Positions 24,401 to 36,822 of a stretch of DNA of 64,000 nucleotides are shown in pieces. Origin of the DNA: Pseudoscleropodium purum. Its lineage: Eukaryota > Streptophyta > Bryopsida > Hypnales > Brachytheciaceae. The notes below the pieces were generated by a model. It ran no database searches. It was not told where the DNA came from and saw nothing but the letters and a program-made list of their open reading frames with translations. Position numbers and translations under genes: made by a program. Where the stretch lies: assembly GCA_963969395.1 (NCBI GenBank), contig OZ017795.1, forward strand, positions 23,293,063 through 23,357,062, read 5' to 3'. The first letter of the stretch is position 1; the number at the start of each line of letters is the position of its first letter.

Positions 24401-27400
24401 CTTGTGGCTATGATTTGTCAACAGCCTCAAACAGTTGTTTTGGCCATTGATATTGCAAATTTGGTACATATTTGGATGCAGTCAAGTTGTAAGAGACATT
24501 AACGAGCGGTAAAATGATTGTTGACTAATTTGGTGAATATAATGGTGACTTCAGGTAAGGTCCAGTAAGCCCTACGCAAAGGTCACTTGCAGTTTTGTGG
24601 CACGGTTTGTCCTTTACGAATATTTCATTTGATTGGGTGTGATCAACTTAATACTTATATTAGAAGAGCATATGGAATTATTGATTCTTATTTACTTTTG
24701 TATAACTACTTCTGTGTTTCGTAGAGAATCTTTGCCAATTACAACAGTAGTGGTGGCGCCGAATGACCCAAGCACACTCTACCTTGTGGAGGTATCTGAG
24801 ACATCTAATGATAAAATCCATAAGATTTTTCTTCGAAGTGTAGCAACAATAGTGTAGAGGTTAAAACTTCTTGTTTACTACCCAGGTGGACAAAATAGGG
24901 CGGCTTCAGCTACATGAGAAACTTGAAGATGGCAGTGATTTTCCAGTCCCTAGTTTTATTGAAGAGGCGGAAATTTCTGGTCATACCCTCAGACTGGTCG
25001 ACTTTACAATACCAGGTATTTCCGATCATATGGTACTTTTTGTCCCTCTTTCATAACATTCTATTTTCATAACATCAAGTAGCAATGGTAGAGCTCACCC
25101 TCAGTGAGGAGTATCTTTTTTAGTTCATTGGGTTCCCTTGAATACTCACAACTTTGTGTGGCAAGGGAATCATTTACTTAAACTGGAATTTGATTGTTTG
25201 GGTTCACGACATGAATCCTTCAATTGCTTTGTTTTATCTTCTGCACTGACTCTATGTTTCATGTACTTCGAAACTTTCCCGTTCCAGAGATCACCATATT
25301 TTCTTTTACTGTTTGCTTTTGCCGAACTTTCATGTCAAAGGATGCTTCATTGTTCGCTTACCGACACTCAATGGATAGGGCTTGATGGTCAGTGTTTACA
25401 ATGTCACCGGTGACGGATATGGATATCTGCACAAGTCGAATGCTCCTCGTAACTAGCCATCAAGATCAGGTGGTGCGAGTATGGAGCTATGCCTATCATG
25501 TCTGTGAGAACACGCTCCCGTAAGTCTTTAGTTAGAATTTATGTTTTTGGGTTCAGATTTCTCAAGAACCAGATTGAGTTTTGTTTTTAGAATCTAAGTG
25601 ATTTTCTCCGGAATTGGTGAAAAGCAGGTACGAGGAAGAGGTTTTGGCTGTGGCAATCCGCAACTATCATTTGCTTGTAGCATTCGGACGAATTGTGAAG
25701 ATATATCTCATAAGGGCAGACAAGTACGTCTTCCTCTGGAATTACTCTTACAGTTTCCTCTCTGAAATTTACTCTTACAGTTTCGTCTCTTTTCTGAAAT
25801 GCAAGACAATCTCCTGAAGAATGGTAGAAACTAATAGCTGTGAGATTCATGACTTTGTTTCTTGCCTATTCCGTTCTTGGCATACCGAATACTGTTAATC
25901 TTGGGATTTCCAAGAATGAGATATTCACAATAGAGCACGATTGAGCTATCATGCAGGATAGTGCAGATAAACGATGTCGATATGAGACACGTACGACAGA
26001 TGAGGTTTAGTCCCAGTGGTCTTATCGTGGCAATCGCTGCAGGCAGAGACATTGTCCTGCTCGACCCCAACTTGTGGAAGGTCATGGCAACTCTGAAGGT
26101 TTCCTTTTTGCTCTGTTATTTTTTTCCACTCTGTATTAGAGTTCTTCAATATGTAATGGTGTTCCATCCCCACTGTGAACTTATGCGGTCAATGGGATAA
26201 GACATCTTTTGAGTGTGAATTTGGACAAAGCATTTAACCTAAAGAAATCGGCAAGGAGCCAAGTTTGTTCTATGAGCACTTGAGGTGAATAAAAAAAGTT
26301 TGTCTCAGTTTCACCTTGGAGATTTGCAAGTATGGGATCAGAATTCCACTTGGGGAAAGAATCCAAGTGAACCCAACTATAATAGATTGCATGGTTTGAT
26401 TCTAACTGTTTCAATTGCATTTTGTCGTGTAATCAGATCTGATTGCGGACTTTTTTTTTCCTCTGTTGATCTGTTGCAGGGCCACCAGGGCACAGTGGTG
26501 TCGTTGGCATGGTCGTATGATTCCATGTACCTTTCCACAGCAGGAGTTGATGGAGCCATCTTCGGCTGGTTCATGGAAGGTTTCGCTCGATACGCGGAAT
26601 GTGTGACGATAGGGTCTCTGTATTCTTGCATTGTGTATGACGCCAACCGGAATTATGTTTATGGATGTGGGCCAAACATTCCTCTCCGAGCAGTGGACAC
26701 CGATAAGAAATACCCTAAACCGCAGACACTCCCGGAAGAGGTCGCCTCTGATGATGGAACCCCACCGGAGGAGGAGGAGGAGGAGGAGGATGGCGATCAT
26801 AGCGGCTCTTGCTGGGAGCATGGCGTATTCAGGTTTCATAGCTCCATGAAAGTATGTTTTAGATTACCGAACAAAGAGAATTGTTAAGGAGCCATTGTAA
26901 GAGAGCAGCTAAATTAAATGGTTTGGAGTCGAGTGATAGAATACTGCTGCTACTGTTACTGTCCCATTCTTGTTTTTTCCGAGGGTTGTGCTCATATGTT
27001 TGCTCATGTTACAAGAGCTTTGAATGAATGGTCTGATGGAAGTACTTGAATTTGTGCTTCAGGGCTCAAACTTCCTATGAAGCGAGTCCACGTGGTTTTC
27101 TCCCTGTTGACGAGTCGTCGCTTGTCGATATTCTTTTAGTTGATAGGGAGGAATTCGAGGAACAGCAGAGGAATTCAGAGGTGCTATATATATTTTACTT
27201 TGAAGGGAATCTGGGTTGAGAATTAGACGTGTGAGAAATTTGTTGAGTCTTCACTTAGTAAACTGCAATCATATCTTGCTGTGACGGCGTTGCGAAAAAA
27301 GAAATCATGCCTTCAGGCTGTTTTTATTGAGTTAGAATATGGATGAGCCTTATATATTTCTTCATTCTCAGATGGTGCGTTTACTCATGGGTTGATCAAC

Positions 27401-30400
27401 CTTCAGGAATTTGAGAAGAGAATGCAGAAGGAACACGACGAGATGCTGTATAGAGAGCACATGAAGGAGCAAGATTGGTTGATTGAAATGCGAGAGTTGG
27501 AGGAACTCGACGTGCAGAAGATGAACGAGTCCGATCTCCGACTTCGCCTTCTTGAGAAGCGTATTTTGATGGCAGAAAGCGAAAAGGAATTTGCCATTCA
27601 AAGCCTACTTGAGAGCCAGGAAAACACCTTGAAAGACATGAACGATGAATATGAGAAGAAGGTCAGTTCATGATGTTTCCTTCTTAAATTGGATTGATCT
27701 TCGTATTTGATTAGTGCGAGGGTCTTTTTACACTTACTAGATCTGTTTCGTTGAACATTTATGGCAGGTAATCAAAGAAGCCGACAAGGCTCACGCCCTG
27801 AGATCAAAACTACAGAAGGAAATGAAGAGGGCGAAGGGAATCATGGACGACAGGCAGAAAGCGTACGATCTGCATATTCAGAAAATGCGAAAGGAATTGG
27901 AAGGTGCAGAAGAAGCAGCAGAAAAGAGAGTTGCAGAAGTGGAAGCGAAATGCTCTATGTTGAATCAAAAGTTCAAAGCAAGCATCCAATTTGGGCTTTG
28001 CAATTTGGGCTTTCATAAATACCTGTGTGTCCAATTTCTAACATTCTCTATTTCCGGGATGATGCCACCAGATGAGTCTAGATATGGAATTGATGATTAA
28101 TGATGAAGAAGTTGAGCAAACGTTGAGAAAGTATTCCAAGGATCTTGCAGACCAGCGACATCGAGTGGAGGCTGTTTTCGCGGAAATTTCCTACGAGAAA
28201 ACCATTGTCCAGAAGTCTCAAGCATTAATAGATCGGGTTACTGCTGCCGAAGCTGAGTACGACGATAGACTCTATGACGTCCTTCTGGTAATATGCCTGC
28301 CTCTGGATTGATCACAATTTTCACAAATGAAGGCTGTAAGACGTCATGAGAACATTTAAAATTTCTAAACATTCTCCATACGCCGCATTCTCAATACGAT
28401 ATCTTACGCACAGTGATTGGAACAGGAGAATTGGCGATTGAAGCAATTAGTGGTAACTATTGACAAGGACCGGGTGCGTACAAGAGGCATGCTTCTGGAA
28501 ACGGATGCGAGGAACGAAGCCATGCTTGGGCATCTGAGAGACCAAGAAGCTTTCGACCAAATCAACAATTACAAAATTGACAAGATAACCTAAACTTGAG
28601 ATCAAGATTTGTTTGAGGCTCTCGCCAGGGCTACACAGGATTTCGAGACGGACTACTAGACAAATTCGAAAATCTGTCTAATTTAAAATCTTCTTTCTGT
28701 AATTGAAGTGAAAAAAAAGTCAGTTTCTTCACTAGTTGCAATGTTTTAGTTCGTCTTTGACTTGATTTTCCAATTAGAAACGATAGGATTGACTGGTTCC
28801 CCGAGGATTGGCATGATTGATGTTTGCGGAATTGACTGCCAGTTTGCAGAGCTCAAGATAATTTCCGAATTCAATTATGTCTGGTACGAAAAGATCAGAT
28901 CTAGGCTTTTTTTAATTTTACCTAAGTTTACAGAAATGGTCTGACAGTCCGTTTCCCAGCCTTTTGTGGCCCTGCCATCAGGAGTTGCAGCCATTGTTGA
29001 CACTTGACTGTGAATCTACTTTAAATTCCACCATGCTAATCACAAGCACCAGAAAATGAAAAATTCAACTCTATTGTACCAGTGAGTCTCCTTCTGTGTT
29101 CTCTACGTGGCAAACAATTCTAAAATAATGTTCTGATACAGTTGAAGGAGAAACAACCCGTGGAGGACGAGATTAAAAGGCTTCGCAAACGTGTTGGCGA
29201 CATTGAATGTCAGCAGGTAGTTGGTTGTGCTTGATCATTTCAGGTGTGTAGTCTGTGAATTCACTTGTGTTTAGTCAATCAATTACTAATCGATGTCGGT
29301 GCTCAGTAGAAATTCTTTTCTTACACTTAACCGCATGTGTCGTTGCACCAGGCCGATAATCTCCTGGATTTGCGAGACGTAAAGATTTTGGAGAAGAAGT
29401 TGAAGGCGGTGGTAGCGGCTAATGCGATTACACTGAAAAACTTGTTGGATACAGTCCAGGAACAAGAGATTGTGAAGAACAATTTCACTGCGAAGTTGAC
29501 TCAAATCATCGAGGAGAATGAGGCTGGCAAATGGCCAGATCTTACAAAACAGCTGTATGACCAGTATGTAACGGACAAGCATCGCGAAATCATTCGCGAA
29601 GTTATACCAGAGAAGACTGAAATCAAGCATCAAAGGTAATCCTGATTTCAGTCGTCAAATGAAAAGTCAGTTTAAGGGGTTTATGGATCTTGTTTCTGGT
29701 GCTTAGTAAATTGGGACTTGATCTTACCAAGATTATCCTCTATATATTGATATGGAGACAACGGAGATAGTGCCATTTCATTTGTGAGTACAAGTCATAA
29801 GGGGGCATCTGTTGGGCAGGCAAGTACTTCATAAATTTGTGAAAGTTTTGGACACGGCTATCTTGCGAATCGATAAGGAGCATGCTTTTGCCGCGAATCG
29901 CATGGTGCAGAAAAACTTGGCTTTACTGAATGGATTTTCAGAAGCCAATAGAAATGTGGAGCGCTTGAATGCGATACTGAAAGAACTTCAGGTACATATT
30001 TCCAATGCATACTTAACATACCTGAGCACTGCCCACCTTTTTCACTGCAATTGCACCGTGGTTACCAGTAACTTCTCGCCTGTAATCGTTGGTTTCGTAC
30101 CAATGCGTTGATTCCTGAACTCAAGAATTGCCAAAGGATCCAAGCATCTTGGATAGCTGGATTCTTCCTTGAATCAACAGTCGGGTTCAAGGTGTTTTGC
30201 AGCTCCTCTCAAGAACGTTCTGCATACATTCTAAGAAATGAAATAATTTTGTGAAACTGACTGACTGGTGCAGGGTGAGGAAGCATATTTCAGAGCCGTT
30301 ATAGCGAAACACAGGTATGTGACAATGGCAACGCTGCAGCGGTTGTCAGAGTCGAGAAAATCCAAAATTCACAAAGCCAGCATGTCAAGTCAAATTCACA

Positions 30401-30786
30401 CTAAAACTAGAGCATCATTAATGCCTGGATCCCCGCAACGGCGTTCAACGCGATCGGCTTCTAGGAGCACCCCGTCACCGAGCCTTCGAGGTGCTGAGAT
30501 GTTGAAGAGTTTAGGAAAAACTGGGCTACCTCCGAACTCGGCTATGACGGAGCCTGCCAAAAGTGCAACGAAGAAGGATGGTAAAGAGGAGAGGCCTCGA
30601 GCCAAGTCCAGCATAGTGAGGTTTGGTTCCCTCAGTCACCCAGACAACCCTCTCGCATTGCTGGCCACGGAGACGGAGCTGAAGAATAAAGGGAAAGACA
30701 TCGAGCTGCTGCAAAAAACTCTCCAACGCGTCAACCGTCAACCCGGGAAACCTGTTCTGTGCCAAGCTGAACATGACAATGCATGA
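21416..30786 (+). CDS. CFAP57: CFAP57 (WDR65)-like WD40 and coiled-coil ciliary protein, possibly damaged
   Basis: About 25 short exons encode a protein of roughly 1,300 residues. It has an N-terminal WD40 half, then long coiled coils and a basic, serine-rich tail. The order of landmarks fits CFAP57: HTFGFSGIRLRNAQI, RISCIAVSESGHLMVVCEKH, PVTDMDICTSRML with DQVVRVWSY, GHQGTVVSLAWSYDSMYLST, YDQYVTDKHREIIREV and ENVSLI-type RMVQKNLALLNGF. CFAP57 is an axonemal protein linked to dynein regulation in motile cilia; in land plants that means sperm flagella. Main exons include 21416-21501, 21945-22049, 22791-22868, 23746-23993, 24163-24285, 24886-25015, 25393-25519, 26480-26832, 27407-27661, 29352-29635, 29820-29991 and 30274-30786. 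An acidic GAG-repeat segment (EEEEEEED) lies where animal CFAP57 has its last WD blades. Two defects are visible: TAG at 23350 and an AT instead of GT after 28584. Either the gene is decaying or its splicing differs from my model. Confidence 0.8.
26767..26791 (+). repeat. GAG trinucleotide run inside the CFAP57-like gene
   Basis: Eight consecutive GAG-type codons encode a glutamate run within exon 26480-26832. Such a run is prone to length change. Confidence 0.75.
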
Positions 30787-31639
30787 GGCGCTGTGCTTCT
30801 GGCGCTACTCACACCGTCCTGCTTTCCCCCTCGATAATTTGTTAAATTGAGCACTTGAACCTTTAACCCCTACAAGACCGTGAGGTAGTCCAAATTTCCA
30901 AAAATGTGTACATGTTTTATGAAGTGCAACTCAGAGGAATCATTTTGTGATGAGTTTGTTTTATCAACAACATTTCTTGAGGTTGTTTAATTAACAATAA
31001 CTTTCTTGCATCAAACAATGCTTTTCAACATTCTTCGTAGGTGGGTGATTGGTCTCCAGAACTTCCGTGACACCAGACGATGAGCGAATACTCTCACCTG
31101 ATCAACGATGCGTGAAACTCACGAATAGAAGGAATGAACAGAACTCAGATTTGAAACATGCACTTTAATTTTATGCGTGAGAAAAAAGTGCGAACGATCG
31201 TTTTTGTCTTGATTATAAACAACAGCTGTGCTCTTACAGGTGCCTAATTTCAACTCCCAAACACCGATTCAGTGTGAGTTAGGGAGTCTGAGACTGACTT
31301 GGGAGACAACATCCCACCGAGGTTACTGCAAAAAGTGATAATACCTCACTGAAACGCGGAAGGCTGGATTTCCACAGGTTCTCAAGCAATTAGATGTGCC
31401 AGAGAACTGCCAGGTTGTCTCTTCTCACCTCGTCAATATTTCGGTTGTTTTATCAGTAGTAAACAGTTCAATTCTAAAGCACCAACTGAGTTATTGGTTA
31501 GCCATCAGTTCAAAAATCGACATTTAGCTAAAAAAACTGACAATTCGGCTAAACACGACCTATCTATGTGGCACAATCTGCACAAAGTTTTCGCATACTG
31601 TACATGATATGTCCGACAATTTTTTTCCTGTTTTTCACG
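30787..31639. other. Convergent intergenic region (CFAP57-like and PIMT 3' ends)
   Basis: The two flanking genes converge here, so this should hold both 3' untranslated regions. No open frame or repeat was recognised. Confidence 0.5.
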
Positions 31640-33124
31640 CTACAATCGCTTGTCAAGCTGAGACTGGCGGTCCGTCAAAGGAACGTAACGAACAGGAAGG
31701 TGCTCGGTCTTCTTCAGCTCCCCATTGGCGTCTTTATCGATCACTATAAGCTCCTGGATCAAGTCACCCACAGGGATGACCAGTCGCCCTCCGGGTTTCA
31801 ACTGATCGGTGAGTGCAGGTGGAATTGTTGGCGCTGCTGCTCCGACGTGAATAGCGTCGTAAGGTGCGTGCTCTGGGAATCCATCTCTGCCGTCTGGAAA
31901 TTCCAGCACGAACACTTTCAATCATTTATTGGTTTTCATGACCCATGGCACAAATTCAGTAGAATAACGATGCTAAGATAGAAGATACTACAACCGCTAG
32001 GAACTCGTCTCCGATTCACTGACCCCTGTTAACAACAGCAACTCAGCTCTTTCAAACAACACTCGGTAGGTCTTCAATTAGCAAGTTCGGTGTAAGAAAT
32101 CATGACTTGGATAATAGTATCGATGGCCACTCAGCTTTGAATGGAAATGGGGTTGTCTACTGCCCCTTCAACAGTGGTCTACAACCTCCCACTTTGAAAG
32201 AAATCATCCAATACATTGAGTGGTAGAACAATTTGATCTGAAGACGGTTTGGCTCTTGTACCCAAAGTGTTCTCGCCAATGACTCTAGTGAGTGATCTCC
32301 CAATGATGGCACACTCCTACATGTTGCTTAAAATGCATGAAGTTGGACTAAAAAAGTATCTTCTACCTTGATCACGAAATCTGATGCGCTAAGGAAATAA
32401 GAAGTGATAGGCTAACTAACCTCCGGTATGTAGTGACAGGCAGTCGGTATTGAGTAACCCTGCAGCATCGCTCTTCTGTACATTTTCAACAGCTTTAGCT
32501 GTGAGCTCAGGAATGTGTTCCACTCCAATGGAACGGCCCTTGTCTCCAACCATGAGAGCAAAGATTGCTGTCAAGTATCCCGTGCCTGCACTGTCCAGGT
32601 TACAGAGTGAAGGGAGGAAATGACACCTCCAAGGTCGTTCACAGCTACCAAGTGTTACAGTTGGATCAGAGACCGCAGCATAATTTGAACCACTGTAATT
32701 TGAACAATTACACTCAACCCTCGCTAACAAAACTGCTGAGTTTCTATCAGCATTCTCATGTATGTACACAAGGCAGATTCTGTCACAAAGAGAGAATGTG
32801 CAATTACAGAATGTGGCAATAGATAGGGTTCAGTGTATTTGCAAATTGGACACCTGCTCCGACGTCAAGGACGTGCATTCCAGGTTGCAGGTGGTCTTTG
32901 AGAAGCTCAAGACAAATTGCATGCATATGCGGGGCCGAAATGGTCGCATTGTAGCCTATGGGCACCGGGTGGTCCATGTAAGGAGGCTCCCCTGGTGGAA
33001 CGAACAAGGCTCGATCAATCTGCTCCATGGCATTTGCCACCTGCGACGTAATCCTCCCATCCTTTTGCAGAGAGCGCACCAGATCCTTATTGCTTGGCAT
33101 CCGACCACCCCACATATGCTGCAT
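31640..33124 (-). CDS. PIMT: Protein-L-isoaspartate O-methyltransferase
   Basis: Three exons (33124-32854, 32585-32421, 31893-31640) join in phase to give 229 residues, the usual length of plant PIMT. The enzyme uses S-adenosylmethionine to methylate abnormal isoaspartyl residues, starting repair of aged proteins; in plants it matters for stress and desiccation survival. Visible hallmarks are PIGYNATISAPHMHA near residues 55-69, AdoMet motif I VLDVGAGTGYL at 85-95, IGVEHIPEL in exon 2, and DGRDG...PYDAIHVGAAAP with LKPGGRLVIPVG in exon 3. The protein starts MQHMWGG, which lines up with the short cytosolic form. An acceptor-like CAG directly after the ATG leaves open an upstream exon with a targeting extension. 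Intron 2 (32420-31894) contains a copy of the dispersed repeat. Confidence 0.95.
32023..32377. repeat. Dispersed repeat, copy in intron 2 of PIMT
   Basis: It shares ordered blocks with 2738-3040: CCCTGTTA...CAACTCA, TTTGAATGGAAATGGGGTTG, GTGGTCTACAACCTCCCACT, ATTTGATCTGAAGA, then GCTTAAAATG and ATCTTCTACC near the end. It is non-coding. Confidence 0.6.
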
Positions 33125-35360
33125 TCAATCACATACATTCTCATCAGTATGGAGGTAATGGAGCCCATGCTCAATTGCTTGGAGACGACCTAAAGGTACC
33201 CACGCCTGGCTCTGACACTTGAAGCACTGAACATGGTTACTATCACTAGAATGGGCAGATTTTCAAATATTCTCGTTGGCCACTCGAAGAGGATTCCAAC
33301 GCACCAGAGAATGTATTATGTGCAAAAAGTAAAAGGGTATTATGTTCAAAAGATCATTGGTTGATGGCCTAACGATGACACAAATTCACAGATTGAGGTT
33401 GTGTACATTCTCAAATCAATACGTACTCAAATTGTGCAAGATATTGGACTGTCGCATTTAGGTAGGTATCGCAATTAGGCCCCTCTACCTTAGAAAGAGA
33501 GCTTGCTTGAAGAGTTGCTGAAAAATATGAACAAATTTTGCGTTGCTGGTGTGGAAATCTTCGGACGCCAGCAAAGGTTTGCAACGGTGCTGGTGCCAGG
33601 GTCGCAGCAGCAACTAACGATCCTTCGAATCTGTCAAACGCGGCATCACCTTCTTCACGTTTCTAACTCTCCAATTCCTGTGACAACATGGTGCGAATTT
33701 GACGTATTAATTTCTTCACGTCGAACCAGGGACTTGGACATTGAAGATACACAGACTCATACCTCCAGAAATTTCAACAAATTGCAGACGCTCAAATCAC
33801 GAACGAACACTCGACCAGCGTAATCGAATCCAGTAAACTCGAAATGAGATTTAAACGAAACAGAATATTCAAAATCATTGAAAGTCCGCATAGAAGACGG
33901 TCCTCACGAAGAATCTAAACCTAAACTGCAAACAGACTCTCGACGGGCCGTCAGCACAAAACGAACAAATCAAAGAATGTCTACAAACACAGACGAAAGG
34001 TGCGTTATCACATCACCATAAAACCCACCCAACAATCATATCTCCTACCAGATTCCTACCCCATGAAATTCAACGTCAGTGGTCACAACAGCTTTAACAA
34101 ACGAATCAATTCAATTCGAAATTGAAATCGAAACATAGCTGCCAGCCCGGACCTTACTGCAGAAATTACTACTCATACACCTTGATCCCAATCCTTCATA
34201 AAGTGATGACACAATCGCCACTAAAATTGCAGTAACGGAGAAACCCAAAAGTGGAAGCAACCCCAAATCCTCTCCGCCAATCCAAGTACCGACACCAATC
34301 AAGACCTACAAGAAACCATGCGCAGGGAAGAATCGAGTGTCGAGAAGTTGGAGTAACATGGAATCTGGCATTTGAATGCGTCGCTCGAGGTCCAACAAAA
34401 TGATTGCTGCTCCAGCAACGACAACCTGATACGAACTCGACGAAATTCAACGAAATTGGAATGAAATGGAACGACGATTTCTACGAAATTTGAAACGAGA
34501 TTCTCTGCAATCACAGCCCGCGATTAGTGCTCAATTGGTTGCAAAGCGAGGAAGAGGGCCCATGCCTGCGATTGTGAGGTGCGGGGCCCTTGGCATTTGG
34601 CGGACGCAAGGCAGAGATGAAGATGAAGATGAAGAAGAAGGAGCCGTGAGATGCAAGGGAATAGAAGACGTGATGCCTGTCCAAGGCAGCCACTCAACCT
34701 TCGTGGCAGACTGGGCGACAGGGGTGCTTGATTGATGAGAACTGAAGAAGAATCATTTGCCGTATAAGGTGGGTACACCCAAAAGCGCCACAAATTGGGG
34801 TGTGAGTAATTTGAAGGTTAAGTAGATAATAGTAAATACAGGATTGTAAAGAGATGTATAGAAAAGGAAGAAATGCACAAAAAAAACCTTTAGAAATTGA
34901 CAAATATAATATAACAATAGAGGTATAAAGTTTTGGATATATAGTATTCAAAAGTGTTCATAGATTGCACTGAAAATCACTAGTCACATGCACAAAGTTC
35001 TCCTCCCAAGGTGTTAGAAAGAAAAGAAATGGAGTTGCAATCATATTTAAAACAATGAAAAAAAAAAAAAAAAAAAATTAATAGCCAACAAGCAATAGAA
35101 AAGCTTGTTAGTAATCAATGGGAATTATCCATGTGTTTCAAAGAAGAGAAAAGAATGATTACCTTGTTAAAGAAACGAATTAACATGTGATGTGAGCTTA
35201 GAAGCATGTCACAAATACCAAAATGGCCAATGGTTCTTTGATGAACCACCATATCTACTCACTAACAATTTTTAGTAGATAACTACACCATCTAAGGGCT
35301 TAATCTAGGGTGTGCTTTAAGGCACTACACCATAATGGATGTACCCACCTTATAATATAC
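33125..35360. other. Region upstream of PIMT, no supported gene
   Basis: The first kilobase is probably the PIMT promoter and leader. Short open frames on both strands, such as 34466-34735 with a GATGAA-repeat stretch and 34111-34450, show no family resemblance. A run of 20 or more A residues lies at about 35058-35078. After about 34800 the DNA becomes AT-rich and repeat-like. Confidence 0.5.
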
Positions 35361-35585
35361 TGTGCCATTGCTATAGTCAAGATAAAAGATAAAATAATTT
35401 TTTTAATTCATAGAAACTTCAAAATTCAATAACTTTCACAAACTATGCTATAAAACCAAGCCTGTGAACCCCTACTTGCCGAGGGCTTTCCAATGATATC
35501 AAACCCACAAATGGGAAACACATAGTCCAGGAAATCTCAACATAACAAACAAACAAACAACTTAACATAATAGAAGGATTTACAA
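35361..35585 (+). repeat. Repeat unit shared with 60.55-61.04 kb
   Basis: It starts TGTGCCATTGC and carries ATAGAAACTTCAAAATTCAA, then TAACTTTCACA, AAACCAAGCCTGTGAACCCC and GAGGGCTTTCCAATGAT. It ends in AACAAACAAACAAACAACTT. The same blocks in order occur twice in tandem at 60553-61035. No coding capacity is seen; it may be a piece of a larger retroelement. Confidence 0.72.
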
Positions 35586-36337
35586 TCACGCTTCTTTTAT
35601 GGCACAACCTTGATGCCCAAACTCCTAAGGAATTTACACCTAAGAAAGCCAAATGGCAAGCTTGGTAGTCAAAATGATGAAATTTTGAACATCAAATTGT
35701 TTGCCTCTTGGAGAGAAACCCTACCCTAGTCATTTTCGTATTTTTCCAGCACTCACAAAATATTCTATGAATTTTCAAAGTTGAAATCATAGAATACCTA
35801 TTGATGCTACTTGATTCTTCAACTTAAACAATCACCATTGAAGCAAAAGATGCTTCAACTTCTATTGGTTGCCTCAAAAAACTCTTCAACTTCAATTGGT
35901 TGTTTCAAAGGTCTTGTGCTAGTTTTGGAAGACATAGTGGCTCTTTTGCAATTGCCACCCTTCTTTGGTCCTTTCAAGAGACTTAGTTGGTGGCAACAAA
36001 TGGAAAGTGGTGATATTGGGTGCTCCTACCTTGAGGATTTTAACCATTAAAAGACAAGATCTACTATGTGATTACTTTGTCAAAAATGATCATATTTTTG
36101 GACCAATAAATGCATTCTTCATTTCTACATTAATCTTGAAAGTCATCCATCAAGTCACTTTTAGTCCTCAATGTCCTTCAAAGGGATGAAAAATCTAATT
36201 TTGGATGCAACAAGGTGTTTTTGTGTATTTGACATAGAGTACAGACATCCAAAATGCTACTTTTACTATTGTGGACCATTTTCTATTATTAATATGCTTA
36301 ACATTTTATATTTTCTCCCTAATAAGTAATAGGTGAT

Positions 36338-36822
36338 TTGAATGGTAGGATGTTAAATTGTACCCACAAAAACCATATGGCGCACATCTAACACAATCAC
36401 AAGGATGGGACCCAACCAGGCTCACGGGTAGTTGGCGTAGTTACAAGATTGCGAGATGTAGGACTACAAAGTGCAAGACCCTAAGGTCAAGGACTTTGAC
36501 CCTAACAACAATGGTTTAGGGTTTAGGAGTGGTAGATTAGGGATTAAGGTTTCTTTTTGTATATGAAGTATAGAAGTTGTAGGAGCTTAACCACTCATAT
36601 ATAAGAAAAACCTTAATCCCTAATCTACTGTCTTTACATCCTAAACCATTGCCGTCGGGGTCGCAGTCCTTCACCTTAGGGTCTTGCACTTTGTAGTCCT
36701 ACATCTCGCAGTCTTATAACTACACCCACCACCCGCAAGCCCGGCTAGGTCCCGTGCTTGTGATTGTGTTAAATGTGCACCGCAGAGGTTTTATAGGCAT
36801 GATTTAACATCCTACATTTTAA
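36338..36822. mobile_element. Large foldback element with arms of about 225 bp
   Basis: Arms 36338-36562 and 36598-36822 are highly similar inverted copies around a loop of about 35 bp. Matching blocks include GGTAGGATGTTAAAT with ATTTAACATCCTACA, GCGAGATGTAGGACTACAAA with TTTGTAGTCCTACATCTCGC, and TAGATTAGGGATTAAGGTTT with its complement. Scattered mismatches show moderate age. It is non-coding and would form a very long hairpin if transcribed. Confidence 0.88.

Noticed and set aside
25262..25392. Apparent TGA stop in the CFAP57-like gene after a readable EITIFSF segment
   Set aside because: The segment is better read as intron. The acceptor at GGTCAG before 25393 joins TIP to VFTMSPVTDMD in phase and matches family spacing.
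34466..34735. Open frame with a GATGAA-repeat segment upstream of PIMT
   Set aside because: Simple-sequence driven, no homology recognised, and it overlaps the probable PIMT promoter.
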